A program made the translations under genes and the position numbers. DNA of 64,000 nt from Sympetrum striolatum (taxonomy: Eukaryota > Arthropoda > Insecta > Odonata > Libellulidae). Below the pieces are notes generated by a model. The model saw nothing but the letters and a program-made list of their open reading frames with translations. It was not told the DNA's origin and did not search any database. Each line of letters starts with the position of its first letter. The first letter of the stretch is position 1. This document shows positions 35,973 through 47,653 of the stretch, in pieces. The stretch covers positions 12,896,001 through 12,960,000 of the forward strand of contig OX388348.1 in the NCBI GenBank assembly GCA_947579665.1, written 5' to 3'.

Positions 35973-36131
35973 GGAACATGCAGGAAAAAAGGCAAGGTGG
36001 CATCGGTAGGAAAAATATTCCACATGGCAGAAAAATTTCCACGGGACTGAATTATCGGTATCGGGGAGGGATTCAGACATACAAAGCGCCTTCCGGAACC
36101 TATCTCCGCGAAGGTATTGATAAATAAAAGC
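35973..36131. repeat. Direct duplication, right copy
   Basis: Counterpart of 35187-35348, offset by about 786 bp, beginning at GGAACATG and ending at GATAAATAAAAGC. It is 3 bp shorter around ATTCCACAT. Most differences are transitions, many of them at CpG sites, as expected for decay of methylated or otherwise mutable CpGs. Confidence 0.75.
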
Positions 36132-36720
36132 AAGGACTGTTTCGGACGCGTGAAGAAAAGGTTTGAGGGAAGCCTTGGGAACGAAAATGGCTGAGATAAT
36201 ACTGAGAGACGAGGCCGTATGAATTGGGGTTGAGGAAGAACCCGCGGGATTGACGAAACTCAATGGGGTGGAGATCCAGAAATCGGGGCGTATATAGATA
36301 ACGTTTCGACCTCGGAATATAATAGCTCTGCCCCCGAAATAACGAGAGGTGAGGCTGCATTCCCAGGGCTTCGAGGGGATGTAGCAGAGATTCCTGGGAA
36401 GATGCAGGAATCGCATTTTCTTTCGTATCATTTAATATAGGGAGGATGTTGTTTTTTATCCCGATGTGTCGTGCGTTTGAATGCTGGATTGAGGACGAGA
36501 AAAAAGAGGATTCCACAGATCCAACTGTTCCCGTCCATCCAGAAATTAAACCACGAAACGCGGGACGTGCCGAGGAGGTTTTTTTTTTTAAATGTTGACG
36601 GTATCGGTACAGAAAGCACTTGAAGACTTGGACCAATAATTGGGAAGCCTAGAAGACTCCTGCAGATGACACACTTTCCTTGGGAACGCGTTGAGTGATT
36701 GGAAAAATTCCGAATTTTAA
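36132..36720. other. GC-richer patch with long minus frames
   Basis: Minus frames 35919-36431 (170 codons), 36100-36636 (178) and 36428-36724 (98) overlap in different frames, with no domain recognised. A T-run lies at about 36581-36590. I regard it as non-coding. Confidence 0.35.
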
Positions 36721-37979
36721 TCACGTTGGCGCGAAACGTGTTTCCATGAACATATAAGATATCACTGGTGCGAAGGAATGATGCATTAAATCAAGCGATT
36801 TTCAATTAAATCACTTGCTTCTCCTTATCAAGATCACACGTTGACTATCCAAGATTTTAAAAAATGAACTTATGCAACCTAGCCGAGCATTAAAACTCGT
36901 AGCTAGTCAAAGATTGTGGGGTTATTAAATGGAGAACGCAAGTTAACGCATCGGGTCCTTCAAATATTGTGGGAAAAAAAAACAAAATACATAACAATTA
37001 CACTCACTCACCATGGGGAGTTGTGCTGTGTTTGCAGAAGAAAAAGGAAGGGGAAGACAATCAAGTGGGACTCACCTGAAAGGAGAAAATAAAAAACAAA
37101 TAAATAAATGGTTTCAGATGTTTCTGTAGATAATAGCTTATATTTACATTCAGAATATATCATAGATTATAAACTTAACTATTAATACGACGAATTGATG
37201 TTTTTACACTCATTAAAAATAGAATATCTGTTTCAGCGTCCTAGGTCTTTTAGAAAGACAGATTCGCTTAGTAACAAGAGCAATATACTTATACAACTTC
37301 ACTATCAACTGAAGATACTTTTTTATACTTATGTAGCACTTTTAATTTTTCGATAATGAAAAAGCATGAAGTATTTGGAATACACCTAATTTTATTCCAC
37401 ATTCACGAAAGTAAAAGAGTGACACAATTACATGCACTCCGTAGCTAGGTTTCCTCATGTAATACTGAAATATCAAATTCTATAATGCTTCATACTGAAA
37501 TATTAAATTCTAGAGAATGTGGTAATTAATGTGCTATCAATTCTCAGGATTACGTGAGCAATAATTCATTCTTTGCACGCAATATCCAATAGTATAAAAT
37601 TAACAAGGACTTCTTCGACATATGAATGAATATATTTAATTTTCCTCAAACAATTATGGATCGAAATTATTGCAGAGATTTCTCTTTAAAACGCCATCCA
37701 GAAATTCCGGAATTTAATTGCGAATTATCGAAATCCAATAATGAAGAAAATCAATATTTTCAGGAACTTCTTTGATCAGCAAAAAATGACAAATACAACG
37801 AAACGCAAAACAAATTCGTCAGAAAAATCCCCGATACTACGCAGTACTAACACTTGGTTCTCTGATGTTCTTATTTCCGAGGTAAACAACCTTCCTTCAT
37901 ATAATGGTGCCCTGGGGGACGTTACTGCCAAGTCGCTGAAATTCTTTTATTTCCTCAAGGAACAAAGCTGAGATTTAGC
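36721..37979. repeat. AT-rich spacer with 30-bp tandem duplication
   Basis: ATACTGAAATATyAAATTCTA occurs at 37462 and 37492, a clean 30-bp duplication. A 76-codon plus frame at 37741-37971 is unrecognised. Confidence 0.5.
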
Positions 37980-38490
37980 GCTCTGTTGAAAGAGGAACAG
38001 AAGGCTTATCTGCGAGAAAAGTGAACGGGTTCTGATAGGAAGTCAATGGAATAATCATCAATCCTTGGAACTTTTTCTCAACAAAAGCACCAGAGGTAAC
38101 TTTTTTCACAGTTAAGCTGTCTCCGAAGCCATAATTTCAACTTTGGACATCGGAATTTTTTTCGGCCCGGCTCTAAATCGCTTCGGGGCGAAATAAACAA
38201 AATCTCGACTAACAAACTTTGCCTCGACGGATACAGTAGTTTTCCCGGCTTCAATTACGGCTCCAGCTATCTTATGAGCTAGAATATTCCAGCCTAACGT
38301 TCTCAAATTTCCATCCAAACTCAATTTTGAGCGGGGAGAACTTCGAAGAATATCGCAATCTTAAGCAGTCCACGCAGGACATAAAGTCATGCAGTTTAGA
38401 TAAAAAATGACCGAGTTCCAACCTAGGAAGCGTAAATTGCTCGAATATTTGGATAAAGACTGCCAATGAAGGAATTTAAATATTTTGGTA
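37980..38490. other. GC-richer patch
   Basis: Minus frames 38112-38324 and 38272-38466 (70 and 64 codons), unrecognised. CpG is moderately frequent. Confidence 0.3.
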
Positions 38491-39123
38491 GTTTGAGAAT
38501 TTTAAGGGCTTCCTTACGATCAGAGATGCATACACATTTGGATGCTGAGAAATTAATAAAACTAAATTATCATACACTACAAACAGAGATATAAGGACTG
38601 CTCAGATCAAATGGACAGGTAATGGTAATAAAACTAATCATTAAACGTAAAACCTGCATTACCGAGGCTTGAGTAAAGTTGAGCATTTCAAGCAACACTA
38701 CATGTATATATATTTTGACTGGGAATAAGCAAGATATAAATCAACATTTTATCTCAGTACTATATGTTAATATATAGAAAATTCTTCCAAGAGAAAGATT
38801 CTACAGAGATAAGGGACTCAATCTACCTAGAAATCAATTCTACACGGGGTAAACAATATATCGCATCAGTTTACGTAATTACATACATAAATAAACAAAT
38901 ACACGATAATATAAATTATATACCATGAGCCCCCAAGCTTAAACTCCTATGTGGCCCCATTTTCTTCAGTGAATACATCAATTTCTTCAACTTAAAATAC
39001 TCATTTAGTTTTTAAATAATAACGATAAGTAGCCGAATATAAACAAAAATGATTGAATAATACATTTTTGCGGTGACAGTTGAATTGAGTATAGCCTTTA
39101 GCTAATAATACTCACTAATACTT
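38491..39123. other. AT-rich spacer
   Basis: Nothing recognised apart from AT-rich low-complexity sequence. Confidence 0.3.
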
Positions 39124-39151
39124 CAAATTAGGAAACCAGTTTCCTAATTTG
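39124..39151. repeat. Perfect 28-bp palindrome
   Basis: CAAATTAGGAAAC at 39124-39136 pairs without mismatch with GTTTCCTAATTTG at 39139-39151, leaving only CA in the centre. It could be a high-affinity site for a dimeric DNA-binding protein, a cruciform, or the relic of a palindromic insertion. Function is unknown. Confidence 0.65.
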
Positions 39152-39559
39152 TACCACTTGCAGATATTTATGAATTCAGAAATGTTTTCCTTTTAACGGT
39201 GTGATTTTGAACATTAAACTATCAGATGCAATACATCACAATGAACAAAATCAAATAGTTTCAATCACTGTGTTACTAAAAATTTGAACTATAGATTATA
39301 AAATGCAAAAGGTGGTACAATATAAGGAACTCTCCCCTAAATCATTCAGATTTCAATTTGAGTAACATTTTCTGGAAAAAAACTAGCACTTTGCCTTCTG
39401 CAACTGGTTAGAAAACCGAATCCAACTTAAGAGTCTTCAGCTAAATTCATAATTACAGAAACACCTAAAAAAAACCTCAGATGTCTACGATTTAGCATCA
39501 GGAAAGGATTAAGGGTTTTCGCACCTCTACACACCCTAACCCTGACAGAAACAATAAGC
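39152..39559. other. AT-rich spacer
   Basis: No feature recognised. Confidence 0.25.
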
Positions 39560-40100
39560 ACCCCTTCAAAACCCGCACAAATCCCCCGCGGATTTGGGAA
39601 CTTAAATTCGCGTCACGATAAACCGGAAGTTCAACGCCCGCTAACGCATGAAAATTTAATCACCCCTTCATAAATATCGGGAATTAATCGATTTTTCCCG
39701 GCATTCCACACCGGGGGGCGCGTGGCCTCCGAGGAAGGAAAAATCCTGGTGCGAATCAGAGTGAAACCAAAACCCGTTGAGCATCCCTGTCGCAGCACAC
39801 TGTAATTTTGATGTTGTGATGAGAGGAATCCGATCGAAGGGCGTATTAAAGCGGGCATCGGCCGCTGCGATTGGCTGGCAGCGAGGCAATTCAACAGAAA
39901 TCCATTTACCTACAAACACTAGTTCCGTTATTGCATCGCCTGTTGCGATTTCCCCTGGCGGTGCCCAGAGGCAGGAAGGAGCCGGAAGAGAGGAAAGAAA
40001 GGACGTGCGGAAGGAACTGGAGGCTAACAGAGGATCTAGCGGACAAATAAATCGGTGCCATTTGAGATTTCCGATGGATTCCGTCATTAACTAATTTGAT
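39560..40100. other. GC-rich CpG-bearing patch
   Basis: Minus frames 39631-39894 (87 codons) and 39668-40087 (139) and plus frame 39777-40094 (105) overlap. The shared interval is unusually free of stops in three frames. I could not match any to a known protein, so coding remains unsupported. Confidence 0.35.
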
Positions 40101-40349
40101 GCCAGATGAATACTATTAATGGCATGGGGGGTATCGATCCGAAATATTTTACGAATACCAACCTATTTATAGACAGGCGTTACGTCAAATGCATATCTAT
40201 ATAAAAAATATAGTATTCTATAAAACTATAATTACATAGTATTCATTTTCATTTTGTATCTTGTTATATAGATTTATAAATGTTTGTTTATAGATTTGTA
40301 TTTTATTTCGTTATATCATTTGTATTTTTTACACTATGTAAATTTATTA
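40101..40349. other. Very AT-rich stretch
   Basis: Repeated TATAGATTTnTA words around 40270-40300. No other feature. Confidence 0.3.
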
Positions 40350-40405
40350 GATAAATGGAAGATGGGACTCAAAAGTCCCTAAGAAATAATGATAATAATA
40401 AAATA
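40350..40405 (+). mobile_element. Two-hairpin retroposon family, fragment E
   Basis: ATAAATGGAAGATGGGACT, loop CAAA, AGTCCCTAAG, then AATAATAATAAAAT. This corresponds to the 3' block of copies A-D (TAGATGGAAGAAGAGACT ... AGTCTC ... AATAAA). The hairpin is kept although the second base pair has changed from A:T to G:C (GAGACT/AGTCTC to GGGACT/AGTCCC, 40364-40379). The upstream part is not recognisable. Confidence 0.5.
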
Positions 40406-40457
40406 TAGTATGAAATATTTTAATCAAAGACATTCATCAATTTACCAAATGGACTTT

Positions 40458-40509
40458 AATGCGCTTTTAAGTCCGTGTGTAAGGGACACGGACTTAAAAG
40501 ACACGCATT
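40458..40509. repeat. Long imperfect hairpin
   Basis: CTTTTAAGTCCGTGT at 40464-40478 pairs perfectly with ACACGGACTTAAAAG at 40486-40500 across a 7-nt loop. Beyond a 3-nt bulge the stem continues with AATGCG (40458-40463) and CGCATT (40504-40509), giving 21 pairs. It is shorter than a typical pre-miRNA. The origin is unknown. Confidence 0.65.
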
Positions 40510-41884
40510 CGAATATGGACTTCATTAAATATCTCAATCGAATGTATCTGTGTTTGATGGAGGTATTCGTATATTTGTATGTTAGTTGATTTATTACACT
40601 AATTGGAGTTATTCTAAAGATGCGTACTATCCAAAGGAGTTTTTCCTCCCGTCTCAAGAGAAAAATTGTACTGTCATGTTACTACATCCCCCTCGACCGT
40701 TGTCATCTGGTACTTATGGAACCAAGTTGAAGCGAAAAACAGTTAATTAAATAAATATATGATCGGAGCATTAAAATCAATTTTATGTGAGAAATTTCCA
40801 ACAAATTTCGTCTTTGACTAATTTAACTCTCCATTAGTAACACAGATATCAGAAATATCCTCTCAATACTTCAGGCAAAGGGGTATGGATTCATGCACAG
40901 TTTTAATAGATATAAGGGGAGAAAATAGCTTTTAATTCCTCATCAATAGCGACTTTCATCGAAAAAATCTTAGAAAATTGACGATTTCAACATCATTAAG
41001 AATGTAGTTTCTAGACGCTTTCTCAAAACAATGATGATAAAATTCAAGGATAAATAGCAGAACTCTTCTTCATAAAATCTGTGAACGCAAAACTTTCACC
41101 TTCCGATCAAGTCATTGATCGAGCATTTTTCAATTAATCGGAGAGAGTGAGGTATGCAGAAATACTGTTCGAAAAGGTATGTACGAGAGTAAAGAAGGAT
41201 GAGGAATTTAGGAAAAATTTACCATAAATTTGTAACGGTAAGCAGATCAATAAGTGAAAGTGAATCAATAATTCAGATGAGGAAAATTTTCAGTCTCTCG
41301 GAAGTAATGGTAAAAATCAAAGTCATAAAAACAGTTAATCGAAGATTACAGGAATATGAAATGCCTGGAGGGACGAAAGAAGTAAACGTGAAATAAAGAT
41401 GGATTTGTACTATATTAAAACAGTACTTCTAAGTTTATAAGGTTACATTTCAGAGCTGCTTTTGCGTAAAGTATTCTAGGGTACGTGCAAAAATTCTCTA
41501 ACACACGGATTATAATTAAAATACGAGTTTTACATGCTTTTCCGATCTGAAAGAACGCATCTTAAACATCAATTACGGTTTTGCTTCATATATGAAGTAT
41601 CAGTTGTACCAAATCTGAAGCAGAGATCAATATAAAAAATTTCAAGTCCTAAATACGTCTAATGCGTAAGTAATAAATTACGTCATTGACACTAACGTTA
41701 CACAAAATCGCTAATGTAAGCTAAGAGTAATATTTCGATATTTTTCCTTGATTTCTGTAATTCAAGAAGATTCTTAGAGGCAAAAACAGAATCATCGACC
41801 AATTCCATTACAAATTCACTCAAGTATCATTCCTTTCAAAAATAACTCACATTAAAATTACTTACATATTCTTTCAGTATACAA
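40510..41884. other. AT-rich spacer
   Basis: Short frames near 40389-40657 and 41199-41396 are unrecognised. No tandem unit was delimited. Confidence 0.3.
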
Positions 41885-42175
41885 TGTGGAACCAAGTTAG
41901 AGAAAACTGAAGAGGAAAACCAAACAAAACAATTCGAAGATAAACAGCAATAGAAATGAGCGGGAGAGAGAATCGGGGAAGCAGAAAACACCCAAATAAG
42001 GGAATGGAAAAATAGTAGATCCGAATAAGGGAGAAAACATGGGGAGAGAGGTAAGGAAATACCAGAAGATAGAGGAGAAGTCGGTAAACACAAGCAAAGG
42101 GGAGGGGACCGAAACGAGTGGAAGATGAAGAAGTAAAGATGAGAAAGAAATTGAGACAGAATTGGAGACCTACAA
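41885..42175 (+). other. Purine-rich tract
   Basis: About 290 nt in which the plus strand is overwhelmingly A and G with few pyrimidines. This yields three overlapping minus frames (41836-42189, 41874-42245, 41897-42097) rich in Leu, Phe and Ser that look like membrane segments but are by-products of polypyrimidine sequence. Triplex or nucleosome-excluding behaviour is possible. Confidence 0.55.
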
Positions 42176-42550
42176 ATCCAAGGCGCCATATCGCCGTGGC
42201 GTCTCTCATGGCGGCACCTGGAAATTTCCCGACTTTTTCATACATTAAATGATAAATATTTACGCCTCCGCATATGACGAGACGGCAAGAAATTACGATC
42301 CTAAATTACGGCCTTTTTCCCGCGCGGGATTTTATTGAAGTCGCCGCGGAAAATTCTTGTAAAAAAAGGTCCTTAAATTTCCTCTCAAGGAGGATTTTTT
42401 TCGATATCAACAGTACTTTAAGTGATCTAGCGCGGGAATGGATGCCCTGGGGACTCATATAGCTCGGGAAATAAAATTGAGGTAAAAGGGGGCGGAGTAA
42501 TAAAGTAATGACAGGAAGGGATCGGGGCGGTATGGGAAGCGGAAGGAAAG
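42176..42550. other. GC-richer patch
   Basis: CpG-bearing words such as CCCGCGCGGG (near 42319). The 62-codon plus frame 42274-42462 is unrecognised. Confidence 0.3.
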
Positions 42551-43649
42551 TTATTCGGAAGACTTACACACATATATGCATCCGTCTTTATTTCAGAAAA
42601 ATACGAGACTTACCGACCCCGTACTAAATTTAAGAAAGCGTTACTAAGGAATAGAAGTATAAAATAATACGATAGTCGGCCAGAAAAGGGATTCTACGAG
42701 ACAAGTCATAATCGACGAGGCAAATAAAATATTATTATAAATTCCTTAAGGTTAGGTAAAAAAATGCCATTAGTGTATACATAAATAACAAGGACGATAT
42801 TTAAAAAAAAAACATTACATAAGGAAGAAAGGAAAGAATAATTTAGTTGGCAAAAATTGGAATGTAACAAAATGAATCTAAATCAATTTGCCTAAATTAA
42901 TATATCCCTGAGGGATTGATGACTTATTGCGTGGACAATATGAACAATTAAGTTTTCCCGTTTATAAAATACAGATATCAATGACTGCGAATAATTGGGA
43001 AATATACCATCTTAGCCCTGTTGTGCAATGATAATAATTTATTCATCACAAAAAGCTTCGAAAATACCTCTTTTACTTTACATATATTTTTCACCCTATT
43101 TCTACTTAAATTGCTATTATTCCTAGATAGTGTTTTGCATGATAATTTTTTGATTTATATTGTTCTATTATAAATAATTTTATGATGTTAGCAATATTGA
43201 ATCGATTCGTATGCAAGCAAGCAGTGTGCCTATTTTACTCGTTATATTTACTGAGATCATAATTTAATTAGTATAATTATTTAAAATTAAAATATTAGAT
43301 AACACAATAAATGAGGAGATAAAGGACAAAATTTTAATTAATAAAGAAACATAATGCAAAGAAGAATTACCGACAGAAGGCATATGGAGATCATACATGA
43401 TAGACAAACGGAATTCGAATAAAGATATGTATATATATTAGAAACAACCGATTGGAAGCATTTATCGCAATAATATTAATAAGATAATCTCCTAATTTGA
43501 TAACTTACAACTATGCTGATATTAAAAGGAATTCAAAAAGGAAAAACCATCAAAAAATGTTAAGGAATAGGTAAATTTTTAAATAAAGAAGATTAATATA
43601 CATTTGACTTACGCGACCATAGCAGAAATCGCGCCGACTATTGCAGATA
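42551..43649. other. AT-rich spacer
   Basis: No open frame or delimited repeat. Confidence 0.3.
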
Positions 43650-44015
43650 AATGCCACTAAAGCAATAAAGAGCGATTTGGAAAGTAGTAGGGGACGAAAC
43701 GGGAGAGAAAGGGGAGATTCGAAATAAGAAACTGACAGTCTGAGAGGACACGATAATGTAGTTAACGGATGACGGTCGCCGGGATGGGAACAGACAAAGG
43801 CCTTTATTTCTTGGGCGAATTTGAGACCCCTTTGAAGGCTAACCCATTAAAATTAAAAGCGAAACAAATAAATTAAAACCGAACGGGGAAATTTCGTTGC
43901 CAAAGACGTTTAAGGTGGGTGGCGAAAATCGATGGGAGCTTTAACGAGGTTTGAAGCAAGAATGGCGGAGGGCACGAATTTCTATTTGTCCACTCCAGAG
44001 GTAGATAAAATGGTC
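43650..44015. other. Purine-rich GC-richer patch
   Basis: G/A-biased plus strand with ATTAAAATTAAAAGCGAAAC-type words near 43846. No open frame of interest. Confidence 0.3.
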
Positions 44016-44179
44016 GAATTGAAACCCTAGAAGGGACGAAATGGCAATTAAGGGTCAGTTATATCTCGATGGTGAGCATGGGATCAATGAATTTCAGGTT
44101 ATTTATATTCGTAATAAACTTAATATTTTAATATATTTAGTGAAATGAGAGAATGCATATATAAAACCTTGTTTTTGTG
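44016..44179. other. Short AT-rich spacer
   Basis: No feature recognised. Confidence 0.25.
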
Positions 44180-44260
44180 TCAATTTGAGAGTAGAAAGTC
44201 TACCAACCCATTCGTCAAAAACAGTATACCATCCATTAAAAATAAAACTTTGATAAAATA
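44180..44260 (-). mobile_element. Two-hairpin retroposon family, possible fragment F
   Basis: On the plus strand TCAATTTGAGAGTAGAAAGT followed by CTACC-AACCCATTCGTC parallels the inverted copy D (GAGATTGAGACTAGAAAGTC, TAATCCATCGTC). The hairpin has lost most pairing. Similarity is limited to about 50 bp. Confidence 0.4.
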
Positions 44261-44905
44261 GTAACCGGCATTAAAAAGGTACAAATATAGCAAATAGGAA
44301 AATGAAGCCCGGTTATTTTAATGTTATGTTCTGCAAAATATAATGACAATAAATGATGCCAGATAGAGATTAAACAAATACAAATGAATAGATTTATAAA
44401 ATGAAAATTAAAAAAGGTCATTCAAGCAATTTAACGCTTTCCCTATTGTGATTATAAAATAAGCAAAGCAATGAGGTCAATGAAAATTATAGGTATTCGT
44501 AAAGGGAGAAAAAATAGAAAAAAATAGTGAACCCCTGATCTACAAACAGAAGTCGTGGAGGCCGCTTTCTAAGTAGAATTTGAAGGACGGATTATTTAAT
44601 CAAAAGCACATTTAATTAAAAAGAAACACGGTATAAAAAGAGGGAAAATACAAACTTGAATTCGTAAAATTCAAATTTCCACCCCTGCGAGCTCTAAATT
44701 ATGAATATAATTAATAATATTCATAATAAATAAAAATGTACAAAAAGTCGGCTGCAACATTTTTAATAAACGCGGAATCAAATTGGAACTTAAATTATAC
44801 ATAACTGTATTATTTATTCAACCAAAAAGATTTTTGTTGAAACATTATGCTATCATCAAAATAAATGGTCCAACCTGAATATGGTCAAAAAAACAAAAAA
44901 AAGAC
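44261..44905. other. AT-rich spacer
   Basis: A hydrophobic 61-codon minus frame at 44236-44421 is not recognised. Otherwise low-complexity AT-rich sequence. Confidence 0.3.
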
Positions 44906-45175
44906 AATAAACTCCATAAATGAGATGAAAGATAATTCTGAATCCTTCGAGTATCAAATATGATAAATTGATGAGAATTTACAACGATATTGGAGAATAA
45001 AACAAATTTTAAGTTTCAATGAAATAACAAGATAAATAATAATAAACTCCATAAATAAGATACGAATTTATTCTGAAGCTCGTAATAGGGCAACTTGTTC
45101 ACCAATTACGATACAATGAGAGAATAACTCAACCTTTAAGCAGATATTTCCATGAAGCAACATATTTTTCATTAT
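44906..45175. repeat. Tandem duplication, period about 135 bp
   Basis: AATAAACTCCATAAATnAGAT begins at 44906 and 45041. Both units continue with ATTCTGAA-CTCG words and later GAGAATAAnnCAA-TTTAAG and TTTCnATGAA-CAA. The divergence is moderate. Confidence 0.6.
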
Positions 45176-46369
45176 GGAGTTACCAAGGTAACATTCGTGG
45201 AATCTTGATCAAAGCTACCGTAAGTAGTTCCGGTTCGCGGAAAGATGTACGAATAAAATTGATTATAACTTTCAATTACGCTGAAGTTTCAGAAACAGAA
45301 CCTAGGTTAAATAACAATCAAGAAATAAAGTTCTAGAAATGGTAAACAAGGTTACTATGGCTACGGTTTCGGATGCAATCAAACGCACTAAAGCCTTTTA
45401 AATTTCCCATAACATCCGCATAAGAGAACAAAATGTATTTTAGTTTCCGGGAGCCGTATTCATAAAGTAAGCTTGAAAATCGTTAAGCTAGAAATGAGAC
45501 GGAAGACTGACGAACGACTTCATTAAAAGGCAAAAAGCTGCAATGTTTAAGGTCCTCACTAACATCTAACCCTTATAAAGAAAGAAGGGAAAATAAAAAG
45601 TGCCTGGCTTTGACGCATTTTATCTGAGATAAAAATATTTCCTTGTATTAATTTCACAGAGAAACGCCACAACAAAAAAACAAAGATGATATGAGTGAAG
45701 GAGGAGAAGGACCATACGGTGTTCGCTGTTGGTAAAGAAAAGGCGACAAAAAATAGGTAAACTAAGCTTTAAGCGCTGAGAAACCTATTTTAGACATGTT
45801 AATAACTGAAGGGAATCACAACGGAAAATGAAATTATAACTGAGAGAATATACTCAAAGAACTTCACAGCTATATTCAGTTAACAATGAAGATTAATTGA
45901 ACCTATAATTAATATTCCGTATATTTTCCCAGATTCGAAGTGTATGTGAATCCAATTTCAATGTGCGTCATTAAGGTAAAATGGGTTGACCACTGGAATA
46001 ATATGACAGAGAGATTATTCTTGCCCGATTTCAAAGCTTAGCATCAAGCTCTTCCTCGTGGTAAAACCAGTTTCATAATTAAGTTAATTTCGCGCAAAAC
46101 TACAAGCAGACAAATAAAAGAGAAGGGAAATATCATGAGCTAAAACTGTATAATCAGAATTCACACAAAGATTACAACAGATAACATTAACAGCCTAAAG
46201 TGGAATACGTTCCATTCTTCAGATTAAATTAATTACAGGTAAAACTTAAACAGAGAGAGAGTCATTATCCTTGGTTGCAGATGTATTCTTGTGATCCAAC
46301 AAATGATAACAACAATGAAATTAACAGCCGAGAGATATACCATACTCTCTTTCTTGCATTTAATTAATC
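45176..46369. repeat. AT-rich spacer with decayed repeats
   Basis: CAGAGAGA-TATT-TTG words and ATTAACAGCCnAnAG (46186 and 46320) suggest decayed units of about 134 bp between 45900 and 46350. TTACTATGGCTACGGTTTCG near 45353 resembles the repeated word at 246-260. No gene was recognised. Confidence 0.35.
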
Positions 46370-47420
46370 TTGCATCAAATTACTTGAATAACGTGAAACC
46401 CAGCAACGAGCAGATTACGAAAAGCAATCCTGGTCCGTCCCAACACAAGTGCAGCAGATATTGGACGTAACCGGCAGAAACTCAACATATATACGACGAA
46501 ATGGATTTTTTCCAAAGCAACCCAGTTTAAACTATTTCCCGCTTCATAAAAGCCCTTTGGGGGGAAAAACAGCCAGCCGAGCTTCAAAAGCCGGTCTCCG
46601 AAATTAGCCCCGACGTAAGCAAAACATTCCACCCAAAATATATCTCTTTAAACCCCATTCAATAAAATCAATCAAGGTCCGGTCCTAACCTACGTCCCAC
46701 CAACGGCTCCGAATAAAACCTGTCCCGGGAGGGCGCTCCGCTCCAAAAAGTATTTAGCCCAGTGGCACCAGCAATTTCGTACATGCCAATAGCAGAGACA
46801 GCTTGGGGAAACCGGGGGAATAAGGGTGGAGGGTGAATCGGCGAATGGACCCAAAATGGAAACAGGACGCGGGGGATTCGGAGAGTGCACCGAACATCCC
46901 GAGGAAAGAGAGAGAGCGAGGATGCAATGTCTATATGCGCCGACCATCGCGGCCGCTGCTGGTTAAATGGGACCCGAATATACGCGACCGGAGCCCCGCA
47001 CTTTTCCGAAGCGGAGACGTAGTCCCATTCAATCCGAATTCGGAATAACGATCCGAAACGAAGGGAAATTGAGCAAATGCGCGCATCAGTTGCCCCGGCC
47101 CCAAACATGCTTGATATTTCTAATGATGCCCGTCGAATGGAAAGACGGGGTCCGCAGCAAGAGGAGGGATTCAATCGAATTTCGGCGTCTGGATACTTGA
47201 GGCGGAAACGCGACCCCGGTAACAACGTTATTATGCCCCTTAATGAGTGTTAATTAAAGAGATGTAAGGCCTGAATCGATGGGGCTAATAGCGATAAGTT
47301 GAAAGCCGTCGATGGGAACGGCGGTTTGGGATGTCGGGTTTGATAAAGCGGGCAAAGGAGCGGTGCTTCGCGTGCTGTCGGTGACCATTCACTGACGAGG
47401 GTGAAAAGTGATTCGGTAAG
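46370..47420. other. Large GC-rich CpG-bearing patch
   Basis: About 1 kb of elevated GC with opposed frames: minus 46668-47225 (185 codons), 46690-46947 and 46375-46632; plus 46833-47048 and 46967-47200. No domain is recognised. The end of the patch (47225-47260) has CTTAATGAGTGTTAATTAAA, a homeodomain-type AT core. Confidence 0.4.
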
Positions 47421-47653
47421 TGGCTTAGCGATATATGCAAGGCTGTCAATGCATTACTGATACAGACTAATTAACTGAAATATTTTTCTCTTAAGTAAAT
47501 CAGACAAAACTGCTACAAATTCGAGATACGTGCATTTAATAGTCACAAGAACCGAAAAATTCTAGTAACCACAGATGGTATTTTATTATTGTGCTTGTAA
47601 TTTATTCAAATTACTGCTTTTGTAATTTCCATTTTATACACAGCTTTCTTTTA
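47421..47653. other. AT-rich spacer
   Basis: No feature recognised. Confidence 0.25.

Noticed and set aside
35919..36636. 170- and 178-codon minus-strand frames partly repeated at 34940-35359
   Set aside because: The similarity comes from DNA duplication. By eye, substitutions between copies show no synonymous excess, and the frames overlap each other.
39631..40094. Three overlapping open frames of 87-139 codons
   Set aside because: They seemed worth a second look because stops are absent in three frames, but no sequence motif could be tied to a known family.
41836..42245. Three hydrophobic minus-strand frames resembling a membrane protein
   Set aside because: They are by-products of a polypyrimidine strand. 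All three frames are open at once, which a real gene would not require.
46668..47225. 185-codon minus-strand open frame
   Set aside because: It lies in a GC-rich patch with opposed open frames. The composition is Pro/Arg/Ser-rich and no family is recognised.
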